Origin: Raineyella fluvialis
GTDB taxonomy: Bacteria; Actinomycetota; Actinomycetes; Propionibacteriales; Propionibacteriaceae
Length of the DNA: 64,000 bases
NCBI RefSeq assembly: GCF_009646095.1
Contig: NZ_CP045725.1
Coordinates: 2,542,001-2,606,000, forward strand
Direction of reading: 5' to 3'
Positions 39,625 to 48,600 of the stretch are shown piece after piece (position 1 is the stretch's first letter; each line of letters opens with the position of its first letter). The position numbers and the translations under genes were made by a program. Below the pieces are notes generated by a model. That model ran no database searches. It saw only the letters and a list, made by a program, of their open reading frames with translations, and was not told the DNA's origin.

Positions 39625-41029
39625 CCCTGATCACGCCGGTCGACCTGGCCGACCCGCGCACGATCGGGCCGCTCCACTTCATCGCCATCGGTGGCGCCGG
39701 GATGTCCGGCATCGCCGCCCTGTACGCCGATCTCGGCCTCGAGGTCAGCGGCTCCGACCGCGTCGATTCCGCCAACCTCGAGATGTTGCGGGGGCACGGC
39801 GTCCGGACGTACGTCGGCCACGACCCCGCTCAGCTCGGCGACGCCCGGACCGTGGTCGTCTCCTCGGCGGTGCGGGAGGACAACCCCGAGCTGGCCGAGG
39901 CGCGCCGCCGCGACCTGCGCGTCTGGCACCGCAGCGCCGCGCTGGCCGCGCTGATGCTGGGCCGGCCGGGCATCGCGGTCGGCGGGACCCACGGCAAGAC
40001 GACCACGTCGGCGATGATCGCCCACGTCCTCACCGGCACTGGCGCGGACGGAGGGTACGTGGTAGGCGCCCCCTCGCGACGGGGGAGAGCTCGCGGCTGG
40101 GTGGCCCGGGCACGCCCTTCGTGGTCGAGGCCGACGAGTCGGACGGCTCGTTCCTGCAGTACCCGGCCCGGATCTGCGTGGTGACCAACGTCGAGGCCGA
40201 CCATCTCGACAACTGGGGCACCCCCGAGGCGTACGCGGCCGGCTTCGTCCGGTTCGCCGCGGGCGCCGGCGACCTCGCGGTGATCAACGTCGACGGACCC
40301 GGCGGTGTCGCCCTCGCCGAGGCACTCGGGGACCACCCGCACCTGACGTACGGTACGACCGCGGCCGCCGACGTACGGATCAGCGGCGTGAGCCACGACG
40401 GTGCCGGCGTGCGCGGCACGGTGGCACTGCCGTCCGGTGACGTGGCGGTGTCACTGTGCGTCCCCGGCCTGCACAACCTCGCGAACGCGACGGCTGCCCT
40501 CCTCGCGGCCTCGGCCTTGGGGATCGACCCGGCCGCAGCCGCGGATGCACTGGCAGACTTCCGAGGCGCCCACCGCCGCTTCGAGACAGTGGGGGAGGTG
40601 GCCGGGATCCGGGTGGTGGACGACTACGCCCACCACCCGACCGAGATCGACGCGGTGCTGGCGGCCGCTCGTGACGCGGCAGGGAGCGGCCGTGTGGTCG
40701 CCTGTTTCCAGCCGCACCTGTACTCGCGGACCCGGGATTTCGCGGCCGAGTTCGGCCGGGCTCTCACCGCCGCGGACGAGGTGGTCCTGATGGAGATCTA
40801 CGGCGCGCGCGAGGAACCGATGCCCGGCGTCAGCACGGCGCTGATCGGGGACGTGACGGCCCGCGTCCTCGGCCCGGCCCGGGTGCACCCCGTCGGCACC
40901 CACGCGGAGGCCGCGGACCGGCTCGCCTCCCTCGCCCGACCGGGCGACATCGTGCTGACCATCGGCGCCGGCGACGTCACCACGGTGGGCCCGATGGTCG
41001 TCGAGACGCTGGCCCGCACGGGCCGCTGA
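39621..41029 (+). CDS. murC: UDP-MurNAc-L-alanine ligase MurC, frame broken
   Basis: Ligates L-Ala to UDP-MurNAc, the first peptide addition. The N-terminal half has HFIAIGGAGMSGIAALY and the ATP loop AVGGTHGKTTTSAM; the C-terminal half has VEADESDGSF, VTNVEADHLDNWG and VVDDYAHHPTEI. The halves lie in different frames, meeting at the C-run 40069-40073. One added C gives GYVVGAPLATGESSRLGG and a continuous 469-residue enzyme. It overlaps murG (ATGA) and touches ftsQ (TGATG), as an intact operon gene would, so the break is probably an assembly artefact. Confidence 0.9.
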
Positions 41030-41850
41030 TGGGGCGGCGTGTCCCACCACCCGCCCAGGCCCGCGAGGGGGCGGGTGCGTCCGCCGAGCCCGGCTCACGG
41101 CGGGCGCGTGAGCGCCGCGCGGTGCCCAGGGACGGCGTCGCCGATCTGAGTGGTCCGATCCGCCTGCGCCGCGAGCGCGCCCTCCGCCGGCAGCGCCGCC
41201 GCCTGGCGGTCGCCCTGGTCATCAGCGTGCTGGTGGCTGTCGCCGTCTGGCTCCTGGCCCTGTCGCCGGTGTTCGCCACCCGAGCCGTGGATGTGCAGGG
41301 CACGTCCCTGCTCACCCCCGACCAGGTCATCGCGGCCGCCCAGGTGCCCGACAGTGTCCCCCTGGTCCGGCAGGACACCACGGAGATCGCCACCAGGGTC
41401 CGATCGCTGGCGCCGGTCAGGGACGTGACCGTGCTGCGGTCCTGGCCCCACACGATCAGTCTGCAGATCACCGAACGCAGCCCGGTCGTCGCCTTCCCCG
41501 TGAACGGCACCTACGTCCTGGTGGACGCGGAGGGCCGGGCGTACGCGCAGGTCGGCGACGCGCCAAAGGACGTCCTGCAGGCCCAGGGGAACCCCGGCGA
41601 CTCCGCCGTGACCTCGGCCGTGGGCCGCACCGTGGCGACCCTTCCGGCCGCCATCCGGGCTCAGGTGCGCTCCGTGCGGGCCGATTCAGCGGCCGCGGTG
41701 ACCCTCGAACTCGACAAGGGCCGTACGGTGGTCTGGGGAGGTCCTGAGGATCCCCAGCTCAAGGGACAGGTGCTCACCGTGTTGCTCAAGCAGGTCGACG
41801 GCGCGAAGGTCTACGACGTCTCGGCGCCGGCCTTCCCGACCACGCGGTGA
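41029..41850 (+). CDS. ftsQ: Cell division protein FtsQ
   Basis: A bitopic division protein linking early and late divisome. About 59 Arg-rich cytoplasmic residues precede one membrane helix (about 60-78). The POTRA domain follows with SPVFATRAVDVQGTSLLTPDQVIAAA and VRDVTVLRSWPHTISLQITERSPVV, then the FtsQ/DivIB beta domain. 273 residues. Start ATG overlaps the murC stop by one base. It is the last gene before the ftsZ leader. Confidence 0.93.
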   Translation: MGRRVPPPAQAREGAGASAEPGSRRARERRAVPRDGVADLSGPIRLRRERALRRQRRRLAVALVISVLVAVAVWLLALSPVFATRAVDVQGTSLLTPDQVIAAAQVPDSVPLVRQDTTEIATRVRSLAPVRDVTVLRSWPHTISLQITERSPVVAFPVNGTYVLVDAEGRAYAQVGDAPKDVLQAQGNPGDSAVTSAVGRTVATLPAAIRAQVRSVRADSAAAVTLELDKGRTVVWGGPEDPQLKGQVLTVLLKQVDGAKVYDVSAPAFPTTR

Positions 41851-42105
41851 GTCCGCCGGCGAGCATGGGGGCTGCGACTACGGCGGACATGCCTAGAGTT
41901 GAGGTTGAGACTCTCGGCGCGTCGCAGCGGCCTTGTGGAAATCCACGGGCCGATCCTCATAGTCTGAACAACAGTCTGGGGCCGCATCGTGCCTCAGTCT
42001 TCGGACAGGTGAACGGTGTCCGGTCGAGCCTCCGGTGGCGCGTCGGACTTCCCATCACCGGGAGACCTGTTGGAGTCCGATATCCAGAAGCGAGGCGGGA
42101 ACCCC
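41851..42105 (+). promoter_or_regulatory. ftsZ promoter and leader region
   Basis: This 255-base gap contains TAGAGT (41894-41899), a likely -10, which overlaps an imperfect palindrome: AGAGT and ACTCT flank TGAGGTTGAG (41895-41914). ftsZ genes of actinobacteria commonly have their own promoters here. A frame is open from GTG 42016, but the family-typical start is at 42106. No terminator hairpin was recognised after ftsQ. Confidence 0.45.
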
Positions 42106-43311
42106 GTGGCGAGTGCATCCCAGAACTACTTGGCCGTGATCAAGGTCGTCGGCGTCGGCGGCGGCGGTGTCAATGCCGTCAACCGAATGATGGAGGCCGG
42201 GCTCCAGGGTGTCGAGTTCATCGCCATCAACACGGATGCCCAGGCGCTGCTGATGAGCGACGCGGACGTCAAGTTGGACATCGGCCGTGAGCTGACTCGC
42301 GGCCTGGGTGCCGGTGCGGACCCGGACAAGGGCCGTCAGGCCGCCGAGGACCATGCCGACGAGATCGAGGAGGCGCTGAAGGGCGCCGACATGGTCTTCG
42401 TCACCGCCGGTGAGGGTGGTGGTACCGGCACGGGCGGAGCCCCGGTCGTGGCCCGAGTGGCCCGCGCTCTGGGAGCGCTGACCATCGGTGTCGTCACCAA
42501 GCCGTTCAAGTTCGAGGGCAAGCGCCGCAGCCGCCAGGCCGATGACGGCATCGCGACGTTGCGCGAAGAGGTCGACACCCTCATCACCATCCCCAACGAC
42601 AAGTTGCTGGACATGACGGACCAGCAGGTGGCGATCCTCGACGCGTTCCGCCAGGCCGACACCGTGCTCTACCAGGGCGTCTCCGGCATCACCAACCTGA
42701 TCACCACGCCCGGACTGATCAACCTCGACTTCGCCGACGTCAAGTCCGTGATGGCGAACGCGGGCTCGGCGCTGATGGGCATCGGCATGGCCCGCGGCGA
42801 GGACCGCGCCCGGATCGCCGCCGAGATGGCCATCTCCTCGCCCCTGCTGGAGGCCAGCGTCGACGGCGCCCATGGCGTCCTGCTGTCGATCGCCGGTGGT
42901 TCGGACCTCGGTCTGTTCGAGGTGTCGGCCGCCGCCGACCTGATCGAGCAGGCGGCCGCGGATGACGCCAACATCATCTTCGGCACGATCATCGACGATT
43001 CCCTCGGCGACGAGGTCCGGGTGACCGTGATAGCGGCCGGCTTCGACGGCGGAGAGCCGCCGAAGCGTGAGCAGGGCATCACCCGCCGGACCAACGACCA
43101 GCTCCGGCCCCAGGCCGCCGCGGGAGGTCAGGGCGGTCTCGGTCGGGCTGCCGACAACGCCCCGGCCGGCCAGGCCATCCCGGCACCGGCCGCCCCGCCG
43201 GCGCCGGCGAGCAGCCCCTCTCCCAGTGAGGTGCGCAACGGCTTCGGTCCCTCGCCGGCCAAGCCGCAGGACGACCTCGCCGACATCGACCTGCCCGACT
43301 TCCTCGGCTGA
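42106..43311 (+). CDS. ftsZ: Cell division GTPase FtsZ
   Basis: The tubulin-like GTPase forming the Z-ring. [17 protein letters not shown] opens the Rossmann domain, [13 protein letters not shown] is the tubulin signature loop (about residue 105), and [17 protein letters not shown] is the T7 loop needed for GTP hydrolysis. A Pro/Ala-rich linker ends in the conserved peptide [12 protein letters not shown] that binds SepF and other partners. The GTG at 42106 gives 401 residues starting [15 protein letters not shown]; an upstream frame from 42016 adds atypical sequence. AGG lies about 10 bases before the start. Confidence 0.95.
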   Translation: MASASQNYLAVIKVVGVGGGGVNAVNRMMEAGLQGVEFIAINTDAQALLMSDADVKLDIGRELTRGLGAGADPDKGRQAAEDHADEIEEALKGADMVFVTAGEGGGTGTGGAPVVARVARALGALTIGVVTKPFKFEGKRRSRQADDGIATLREEVDTLITIPNDKLLDMTDQQVAILDAFRQADTVLYQGVSGITNLITTPGLINLDFADVKSVMANAGSALMGIGMARGEDRARIAAEMAISSPLLEASVDGAHGVLLSIAGGSDLGLFEVSAAADLIEQAAADDANIIFGTIIDDSLGDEVRVTVIAAGFDGGEPPKREQGITRRTNDQLRPQAAAGGQGGLGRAADNAPAGQAIPAPAAPPAPASSPSPSEVRNGFGPSPAKPQDDLADIDLPDFLG

Positions 43312-43320
43312 CCGCCCACG

Positions 43321-44064
43321 GTGTGGGCCTACCTGAAGCAGCCAGATGCCGATCCCGCCAGTGGGGTCGGCATCGGCTTCACCGACCGTGACGGGGGCGT
43401 CACCCCCGCCGCCGGCACCCTCAGCTTCGGTGCGGTGGACGGCGGCCCGCGAGCCCGCGCAGAGAACCTGCGCCGCCTCCGCGCGGACGCAGGCTTCAGC
43501 CGCGTCCTGACGCTGCACCAGGTGCATTCCTGCCAGGTGCACCTCGTCGACGAGGCGTTCCTGGCCCGGTGGGACGAGACGGCCCAGCCGGAGGGGGACG
43601 CGCTCGTCGCCGGCCCCGGACTGGAGGGGGTGGCGCTCGCGGTCCGTGCCGCCGACTGCGTCCCGGTCGTCCTGGCCGACCCAGTCCGCCGGATCATCGG
43701 CGCGGCCCATGCCGGCCGGGCCGGCGTCCTGGGCGGTATCATCCCCTCGACCGTGGCCGCCATGCGGGACCTCGGGGCGGTTGACCTTGTCGCCTGGGTC
43801 GGCCCGCACATCCACGGCGAGTGCTACGAGGTCCCTGCCGAGATGGCCGACGCCGCTGCGGCGGTCATCGCCGAGACCCGAGGCACGACGCGCTGGGGGA
43901 CGCCGGCGATCGATCTCACCGCCGGCGTCGGTGCCCAACTCCGGGCAGCCGGTGTCGAGGTGGCGTACGTCGGCCCGTGCACGCTGACCACTCCCTCCCT
44001 GCACAGTCACCGTCGCGACGGTGCAGCGGCGGGCCGCCAACTCGGTCTGATCTGGCTCGGCTGA
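43321..44064 (+). CDS. pgeF: Multicopper polyphenol oxidase / purine nucleoside phosphorylase family protein (YfiH/PgeF)
   Basis: A 247-residue protein of the YfiH (LACC1) family. E. coli YfiH (PgeF) corrects peptidoglycan precursors by removing L-Ser-containing UDP-MurNAc; other members phosphorylate or deaminate adenosine. Zinc/copper-site motifs are HQVHSCQVH, VRAADCVPVVLADP and AAHAGRAGVLGG, with CYEV later. GTG start 9 bases after ftsZ, the usual place in Gram-positive dcw clusters. Which activity applies cannot be decided from sequence. A yggS-type gene, often next, is missing here. Confidence 0.88.
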   Translation: MWAYLKQPDADPASGVGIGFTDRDGGVTPAAGTLSFGAVDGGPRARAENLRRLRADAGFSRVLTLHQVHSCQVHLVDEAFLARWDETAQPEGDALVAGPGLEGVALAVRAADCVPVVLADPVRRIIGAAHAGRAGVLGGIIPSTVAAMRDLGAVDLVAWVGPHIHGECYEVPAEMADAAAAVIAETRGTTRWGTPAIDLTAGVGAQLRAAGVEVAYVGPCTLTTPSLHSHRRDGAAAGRQLGLIWLG

Positions 44065-44129
44065 TCCGCCCCGGCGTCCTGCGGCTGGCGTGTCGGCGGC
44101 GGGTTCCGCCGGCATTGCGGGGCGCACGG

Positions 44130-44135
44130 TATCGT
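44130..44135 (+). promoter_or_regulatory. -10 element upstream of sepF
   Basis: TATCGT, 72 bases before the sepF ATG, would start a transcript near 44142. An ATG at 44141 lies in the sepF frame 5 bases after it, but the ATG at 44207 has a strong GGAGGAAGG site and is preferred. Confidence 0.4.
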
Positions 44136-44206
44136 CACTGATGACGCCCGTTGTCCGTAGGCCGGTGGGTGCCCTCGCACCGGACGACACGGAGGAAGGA
44201 TCTCGG

Positions 44207-44841
44207 ATGGCTCAATGGGTCAAGCGCGCCAGCGAGTGGATCGGCCTGGGGCCTCGCGAGACCGATCGCTACGACGACTACGACGACGACCTGCGCGGGC
44301 ACGCCCGCGGAGCGGAGCGGGTCCTCGGGGACGACTACGGCGACGAGTCCGGGACGTACGAGGACAGCGGGGCGTACGACAATCTCTACCGGCAGGGCGA
44401 GGACGACTACGACGAGCCGTCCCACGAGGAGACAGAGGTCACCGAGATGGTTCCCGCACGCGGTTCCCACGCCCACACCCCGCGGCGGTGTCCTCGCCGG
44501 TCCGGCTCCCGGCCGAACAGGAGCCCTACCGCGAGCCGGCCGTGGAGCCCTCCCGCACGGCGGACATCAACCGGATCATCTTCATCACCCCGAAGACCTT
44601 CAACGAGGCCCGCAGCATCGGGGAGAACTTCCGTGACGGCTTCCCGGTGATCATCAATCTCTCCTTCATGGAGCATGACCATGCCCGGCGGGTGGTGGAC
44701 TTCGCCTCCGGCCTGATCTTCGGCCTCAACGGCTCCATCGAGAAGGTCGACAACGGGGTCTTCCTCCTCTCCCCGCACAATGTCCGGGTCACCACCGAGG
44801 ACAAACAGCGCATTGCGGAGGGCTTCTACAATCAGAGTTGA
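44207..44841 (+). CDS. sepF: Cell division protein SepF, frame broken
   Basis: SepF tethers FtsZ to the membrane in bacteria without FtsA. The N-terminus AQWVKRASEWIGLG is the amphipathic membrane helix. An acidic, Tyr/Asp-rich linker follows. The C-terminal core has RIIFITPKTFNEARSIGENF, INLSFMEHDHARRVVDFASGLIFGLNGSIE and VFLLSPHNVRV. Linker and core lie in different frames, joined by one extra C at the run 44478-44481; the corrected protein has 211 residues. GGAGGAAGG precedes the ATG at 44207. SepF is essential in related bacteria, so the break is probably not real. Confidence 0.9.
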
Positions 44842-44871
44842 TCCCTCGCCCGCTCTGTTGATCGGAAGTAC

Positions 44872-45171
44872 ATGCTGACCACCTTGGGTCTCGTCATCCA
44901 TGCCGTGCTGTGGCTCTTCATGGCGCTGCTGTTCGTACGCATGGTGCTCTCCTGGGTGCCGGTGCTCGCCCCGCAGTGGCGCCCCCGGGGCCTGGTCCTG
45001 TTGGTCGCCGAGACCACCTTCAGCATCACCGACCCGCCACTGAAGTGGCTCGGCCGGTTCATCCGCCCGGTGCGGATGGGCAACGTCGCCTTCGACGTGT
45101 CGTTCATGCTGCTGTTCTTCGCGGTCTGGCTGCTGATGCGGCTGAACGCGACGTTCCTGATCGCTGGATGA
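44872..45171 (+). CDS. YggT family membrane protein
   Basis: A 99-residue integral membrane protein with two hydrophobic segments (about residues 4-26 and 76-95) and the YggT motif FVRMVLSWVPVLAP, followed by TDPPLKWLGRFIRPV. Its function is unresolved; it is nearly always found between sepF and divIVA, suggesting a role at division or polar growth sites. ATG start 31 bases after sepF, likely same transcript. The purine-rich ribosome site is weak. Confidence 0.88.
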   Translation: MLTTLGLVIHAVLWLFMALLFVRMVLSWVPVLAPQWRPRGLVLLVAETTFSITDPPLKWLGRFIRPVRMGNVAFDVSFMLLFFAVWLLMRLNATFLIAG

Positions 45172-45399
45172 CACTGCGGCATGAGCTGGAGAGGGCGGGG
45201 CACCGGCAAACCTTCAGGTGCCGGGTGAGGGTTGGCGCCGGTCGCCTTGCGACCTGCCGCTACGCCAAATACGGTAGCCACGTACAGACGGACGATACTG
45301 TTGGGGTAGGCTATTTTGCCGACCGCAGTAGCCTCGTCCGAGGCGGGCCAATGCTTTCCGTTGGACATCCGGTCCACTGGACGATTTCGAGGTGAACGT
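45172..45399 (+). promoter_or_regulatory. divIVA promoter region
   Basis: This 228-base gap holds a 6-bp hairpin (GGCACC at 45199-45204 with GGTGCC at 45217-45222) that may end the yggT transcript. Two -10-like hexamers, TACTGT (45296-45301) and TAGGCT (45307-45312), follow. The second lies in an AT-rich patch and leaves a leader of about 80 bases before divIVA. Confidence 0.45.
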
Positions 45400-46356
45400 A
45401 TGACCACACTGACGCTTGACGAAGTGCGCAACACCAAATTCCACATGGCTCGGCGTGCTGGCTATGAGGTGACTGATGTCGACCTCTTCGTCGACCGGGT
45501 GGAAGCGTCCTTCGCGAAGCTGGTGGAGGAGAACGAGATGCTGCGGCGCCAGGTCGAGGCGCTCCAGCAGGCGGCCGAGAACGCCGCCGAGGCCCAGCAG
45601 GCCACCTCGCAGTTCCAGCCTGTGGTCGAGATGGCGAGGCCCGAGCCGGTGATGGCTCCCAGCCCGATCCCGGAGCCGATCCCGTCGCCGATCCCCGTGG
45701 CGCCCGCTCCGGTCATCCAGGGTGGCGTCGAGCGCATCGTCGTCACCACCTCCGCCGAGGCCAGCCCTGCTGTGGTCCGCCTCGTCCAGATGGCCACCGA
45801 GCAGGCGGAGCGGCTCGTCACCGAGGCCGAGGCCGAGGCGCAGAGCACCATCGAGAGCGCGAACCGACAGGCCAACGACACCATCGACACGGCCAACCGC
45901 CAGGCCAACGACACGATCATCAACGCCAACCGGCAGGCGAGCGAAACGATCGATTCCGCGAACCGTCAGGCGCACGAGATCACCACCGATGCGCAGACCC
46001 GCGCCGATCGTACGGAATCCGAGGCGCGCATCAACGCCGAGCGGCTCTTCTCCGACGCGCAGTCCCGGGCGAACAACCTCGACAACGAGGTCAACATGCG
46101 CCGGGCCGAGCTGTTCAGCGGTCTGGAGGACGAGCGCGACCAGCTCCAGCGCAACGTCGCGGAGCTGCGGGCGCACGAGAATGCCTTCCGCACGACGTTC
46201 GGCGAGCACATCCGTCAGCAGCTGGCTGCTCTGGAGGGCTCCGTGTTCGAGCCGGAGAACCGTCCGATGCTGGCCCAGGGCGTCGAGCAGCGCCAGCCGA
46301 TGGGGCAGCAGAGCTCGGCGACCCCGCGACTCGATGCGCTGATGGGCGGCAAGTGA
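45400..46356 (+). CDS. divIVA: DivIVA/Wag31 polar growth and division scaffold
   Basis: A coiled-coil protein that marks poles and septa and recruits the cell-wall elongation machinery. The N-terminal domain has TLDEVRNTKFHMARRAGYEVTDVDLFVDRVE, the lipid-binding and dimer segment. A Pro-rich linker (about residues 85-105) leads to a long coiled coil with four 11-residue repeats starting ANRQA (residues 154-197), then a Gln/Pro-rich tail ending LDALMGGK. 318 residues from the ATG at 45400, with GAGGTGA upstream. In mycobacteria the homologue is phosphorylated by PASTA kinases; a possible link to the kinase gene in this window. Confidence 0.93.
   Translation: MTTLTLDEVRNTKFHMARRAGYEVTDVDLFVDRVEASFAKLVEENEMLRRQVEALQQAAENAAEAQQATSQFQPVVEMARPEPVMAPSPIPEPIPSPIPVAPAPVIQGGVERIVVTTSAEASPAVVRLVQMATEQAERLVTEAEAEAQSTIESANRQANDTIDTANRQANDTIINANRQASETIDSANRQAHEITTDAQTRADRTESEARINAERLFSDAQSRANNLDNEVNMRRAELFSGLEDERDQLQRNVAELRAHENAFRTTFGEHIRQQLAALEGSVFEPENRPMLAQGVEQRQPMGQQSSATPRLDALMGGK
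45859..45990 (+). repeat. 33-bp repeat in divIVA coding 11-residue units
   Basis: Four consecutive 33-bp units encode ANRQANDTIDT, ANRQANDTIIN, ANRQASETIDS and ANRQAHEITTD. Hendecad (11-residue) periodicity favours a straight right-handed coiled coil, different from the heptads around it. The DNA copies have diverged at third positions, so the array is old and under selection. Confidence 0.8.
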
Positions 46357-46404
46357 CCCGTCAGCGGAGCAGCTGAACCTGTAGTTCCTCTCCTGACACG
46401 CAGT

Positions 46405-46430
46405 AAGGGCCCCGCAGATGTGGGGCCCTT
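46405..46430 (+). terminator. Terminator after divIVA
   Basis: AAGGGCCCC pairs perfectly with GGGGCCCTT around an 8-base loop, 48 bases after the divIVA stop, and ends in TT. A clear rho-independent-type hairpin separating divIVA from the DksA-like gene. Confidence 0.8.
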
Positions 46431-46479
46431 CGTGTACTCTCCAGCCACGAGTTCGTACGGAAAGAGACGAGACCTGACT

Positions 46480-46932
46480 ATGCCCACCACTGACGCAGCG
46501 CGGCCGGCTGACGACGCGGCCTGGCGCGATGCCCTCGATCCCGCGGCCTTCCCCGTGGAGCCGGACGAGGATCCCTGGACCCTCGAGGAACTGCGCGAGA
46601 TCGTCGATGAGCTCGAAGCCGACATCGAGCGCACCCGCGAGATCATCGAGCAGACCCAGGCGGAGCTGGTAGGCATCCGCGACGGGTCCGACGTGACCGG
46701 TCGTGACCCGGCCGACGTCGGCTCCGCCAACTTCGAGCGCGACCACGAGATGTCCCTGGTGCGCAACTCCGAAGAGGTCCTCGACCAGTCCCGACGCGCC
46801 TTGGCCGCGATCAAGCGCGGGACGTACGGCAGCTGCGAGAACTGCGGGCAGCCGATCGGCAAGGGACGCCTGCAGATCATTCCGCGGGCGACGCTGTGCC
46901 TGGCGTGCAAGCAGCGGGAGGAACGGCGATAG
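46480..46932 (+). CDS. TraR/DksA family zinc-finger protein
   Basis: A 150-residue protein with a helical coiled-coil arm (ELREIVDELEADIERTREIIEQTQ) and a C-terminal four-Cys zinc finger CENCGQPIG...CLACK (Cys119, 122, 140, 143). DksA-type proteins bind the RNA polymerase secondary channel and modulate initiation; actinobacterial homologues near lspA are poorly studied. The ATG at 46480 gives a normal N-terminus; the frame is open to 46420 but through the terminator. It overlaps the lspA start by one base (TAGTG). Confidence 0.88.
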   Translation: MPTTDAARPADDAAWRDALDPAAFPVEPDEDPWTLEELREIVDELEADIERTREIIEQTQAELVGIRDGSDVTGRDPADVGSANFERDHEMSLVRNSEEVLDQSRRALAAIKRGTYGSCENCGQPIGKGRLQIIPRATLCLACKQREERR

Positions 46933-47555
46933 TGCGCCAGCTGGAGCACACCGGGGTCGTGCCGCCCCGATCGGCCCGGACGATCCTGCTCGGGGTCGCC
47001 GTGGCCGGTGTCGCGGCCGACCAGGTGGCCAAGCAGGCGGTGATCGCTTCCCTGGACCCCGGCGTCCCCGTCCCGCTGGTGGGGCGGCTCCTGCAGCTCT
47101 ACCTGATCCGCAACCCGGGGGCCGCGTTCAGTCTCGGCGAGGGGTCGACCTGGGTCTTCGCGGTGCTGGCCAGCCTGGTGCTGCTGGCAGTGCTCGTCGT
47201 CGCGCTGCCACGGGTGCGCCATTGGGGCTGGGCCGTCACCCTCGGCCTGCTCGCCGCCGGAGTCGCGGGCAACCTGACCGACCGGTTGCTCCGGCCGCCG
47301 GCCGCCTTCCGCGGCCACGTCGTCGACTTCCTGATGCTGCCCTACTGGCCGATCTTCAACGTCGCCGACATGATGATCTGCGCGGCCGCCGTCCTCGTCG
47401 TCGTGCTCAGTTTCTTCGGTCATCACGGGCCGACCGGTCGGCCGTACGACCATGACCACCGCACCCGCGACGAGAAGGAGCCCGGTGTGGCCCCGGGTGC
47501 GACCCCCGTGGAGTCGGCGGAGGATGCTCCGGACGATCGGGGGGCGCGCGCATGA
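46932..47555 (+). CDS. lspA: Lipoprotein signal peptidase LspA
   Basis: A membrane aspartyl protease (signal peptidase II) that removes signal peptides from prolipoproteins. Four membrane helices; the catalytic aspartates are Asp117 in VAGNLTDRLL and Asp146 in FNVADMMI, with NPGAAFSL also conserved. The 207 residues include a charged, disordered C-terminal tail after about residue 165. The GTG at 46932 uses GGAGGAACG about 10 bases upstream, at the end of the DksA-like gene. The stop overlaps rluD (ATGA). Confidence 0.93.
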   Translation: MRQLEHTGVVPPRSARTILLGVAVAGVAADQVAKQAVIASLDPGVPVPLVGRLLQLYLIRNPGAAFSLGEGSTWVFAVLASLVLLAVLVVALPRVRHWGWAVTLGLLAAGVAGNLTDRLLRPPAAFRGHVVDFLMLPYWPIFNVADMMICAAAVLVVVLSFFGHHGPTGRPYDHDHRTRDEKEPGVAPGATPVESAEDAPDDRGARA

Positions 47556-48473
47556 GGTCCCGGGTCCTGCTGGTGCCTGACGGGCTGGAGGGGATCGCGT
47601 CGATGCCGCGGCCGCCCGGATGCTCGGGCTGTCCCGCAGCTACGTCTCCGACCTGATCTCCGAGGGGTCCGTCCGCCTCGACGGGGACACCGTGGCGAAG
47701 TCCGACCGGGTCCGGGGCGGGGCGATGCTCGAGGTCGACCTGCCCGATGAGGACCCCGGGGTGCGCGTCGTGCCGCGCGTCGTCGAGGGCATGCGGATCG
47801 TCCACGACGACCGCGACATCGTCGTCGTCGACAAGCCGGCCGGTGTCGCGGCGCACCCTTCCCTCGGCTGGGACGGGCCGTCGGTGGTCGAGCACCTGGC
47901 CGCGGCCGGGTTCCGGATCTCCACTTCGGGCGCGCCCGAACGGCAGGGGATCGTCCAGCGCCTCGACGTCGGCACCACCGGTCTGATGGTGGTCGCCAAG
48001 AGTGAGGTGGCCTACACCGTGCTCAAGCAGGCGTTCCGCGATCGTACGGTCGACAAGACCTACCACGCCCTTGTCCAAGGGCACCCCGATCCGTTCTCCG
48101 GGACGATCGAGGCGCCCATCGGGCGTCACCCCGGCCACGAGTGGAAGATGGCGGTCGTCGCCGGGGGCGGCCCAGCGTCACCCACTACGAGACGATCGAG
48201 GCCTTCGCGGCGGCGACGCTGCTGACCATCCATCTCGAGACGGGCCGGACCCACCAGATCCGGGTGCACATGGCCGCGATCCACCATCCCTGCGTCGGAG
48301 ACCCCCTCTACGGCAGTGATCCGGCGCTCTCGGCCCGCACCGGACTGGACCGCCAGTGGTTGCACGCCGTACGTCTCGGCTTCATCCACCCGACGAAGGG
48401 GGAGTACGTCGAGTTCACCTCGCCGTACCCTGCTGATCTGGAGCGGGCGCTCGACGTCGTCGCCTACGGCTGA
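47552..48473 (+). CDS. rluD: RluA/RluD-family 23S rRNA pseudouridine synthase, two frame breaks
   Basis: Converts specific uridines of 23S rRNA to pseudouridine. An N-terminal S4 domain (LLVPDGLEG, then [22 protein letters not shown]) precedes the catalytic domain: [13 protein letters not shown], then [15 protein letters not shown] with the catalytic Asp, and [15 protein letters not shown]. Two breaks are seen: the G-run 47590-47593 and the G-run 48163-48167. One base at each restores 307 residues, with the second join reading [18 protein letters not shown]. The ATG overlaps the lspA stop, the standard lspA-rluD arrangement. Confidence 0.88.
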
Positions 48474-48588
48474 TCGCTCCTGCGGGACGGCGCTGGGGCC
48501 CGCGGCGCGCCCGTCGCTCGTCGCCCGTTATTTGGGTGCAAGATGAGACAAATCCGGGGCCGGTGTCCCCGTGCTCAGGGTCCTCGGA

Positions 48589-48594
48589 TAAAGT
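48589..48594 (+). promoter_or_regulatory. -10 element of a leaderless pyk transcript
   Basis: TAAAGT lies 6 bases before the pyk GTG, with no ribosome site between. Promoter and start codon coincide as in the other leaderless genes here. Confidence 0.55.
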
Positions 48595-48600
48595 CGGACC

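Noticed and set aside
40060-40135. Programmed frameshifting in murC, sepF or uvrB
   Set aside because: The breaks occur at different C or G runs without conserved slippery heptamers or downstream structures, all need the same one-base repair, and similar breaks occur in unrelated genes, so sequencing error is simpler.
42016-42105. Upstream GTG start for FtsZ
   Set aside because: The extra 30 residues are not like FtsZ N-termini; the GTG at 42106 gives the conserved start and has a purine-rich site upstream.
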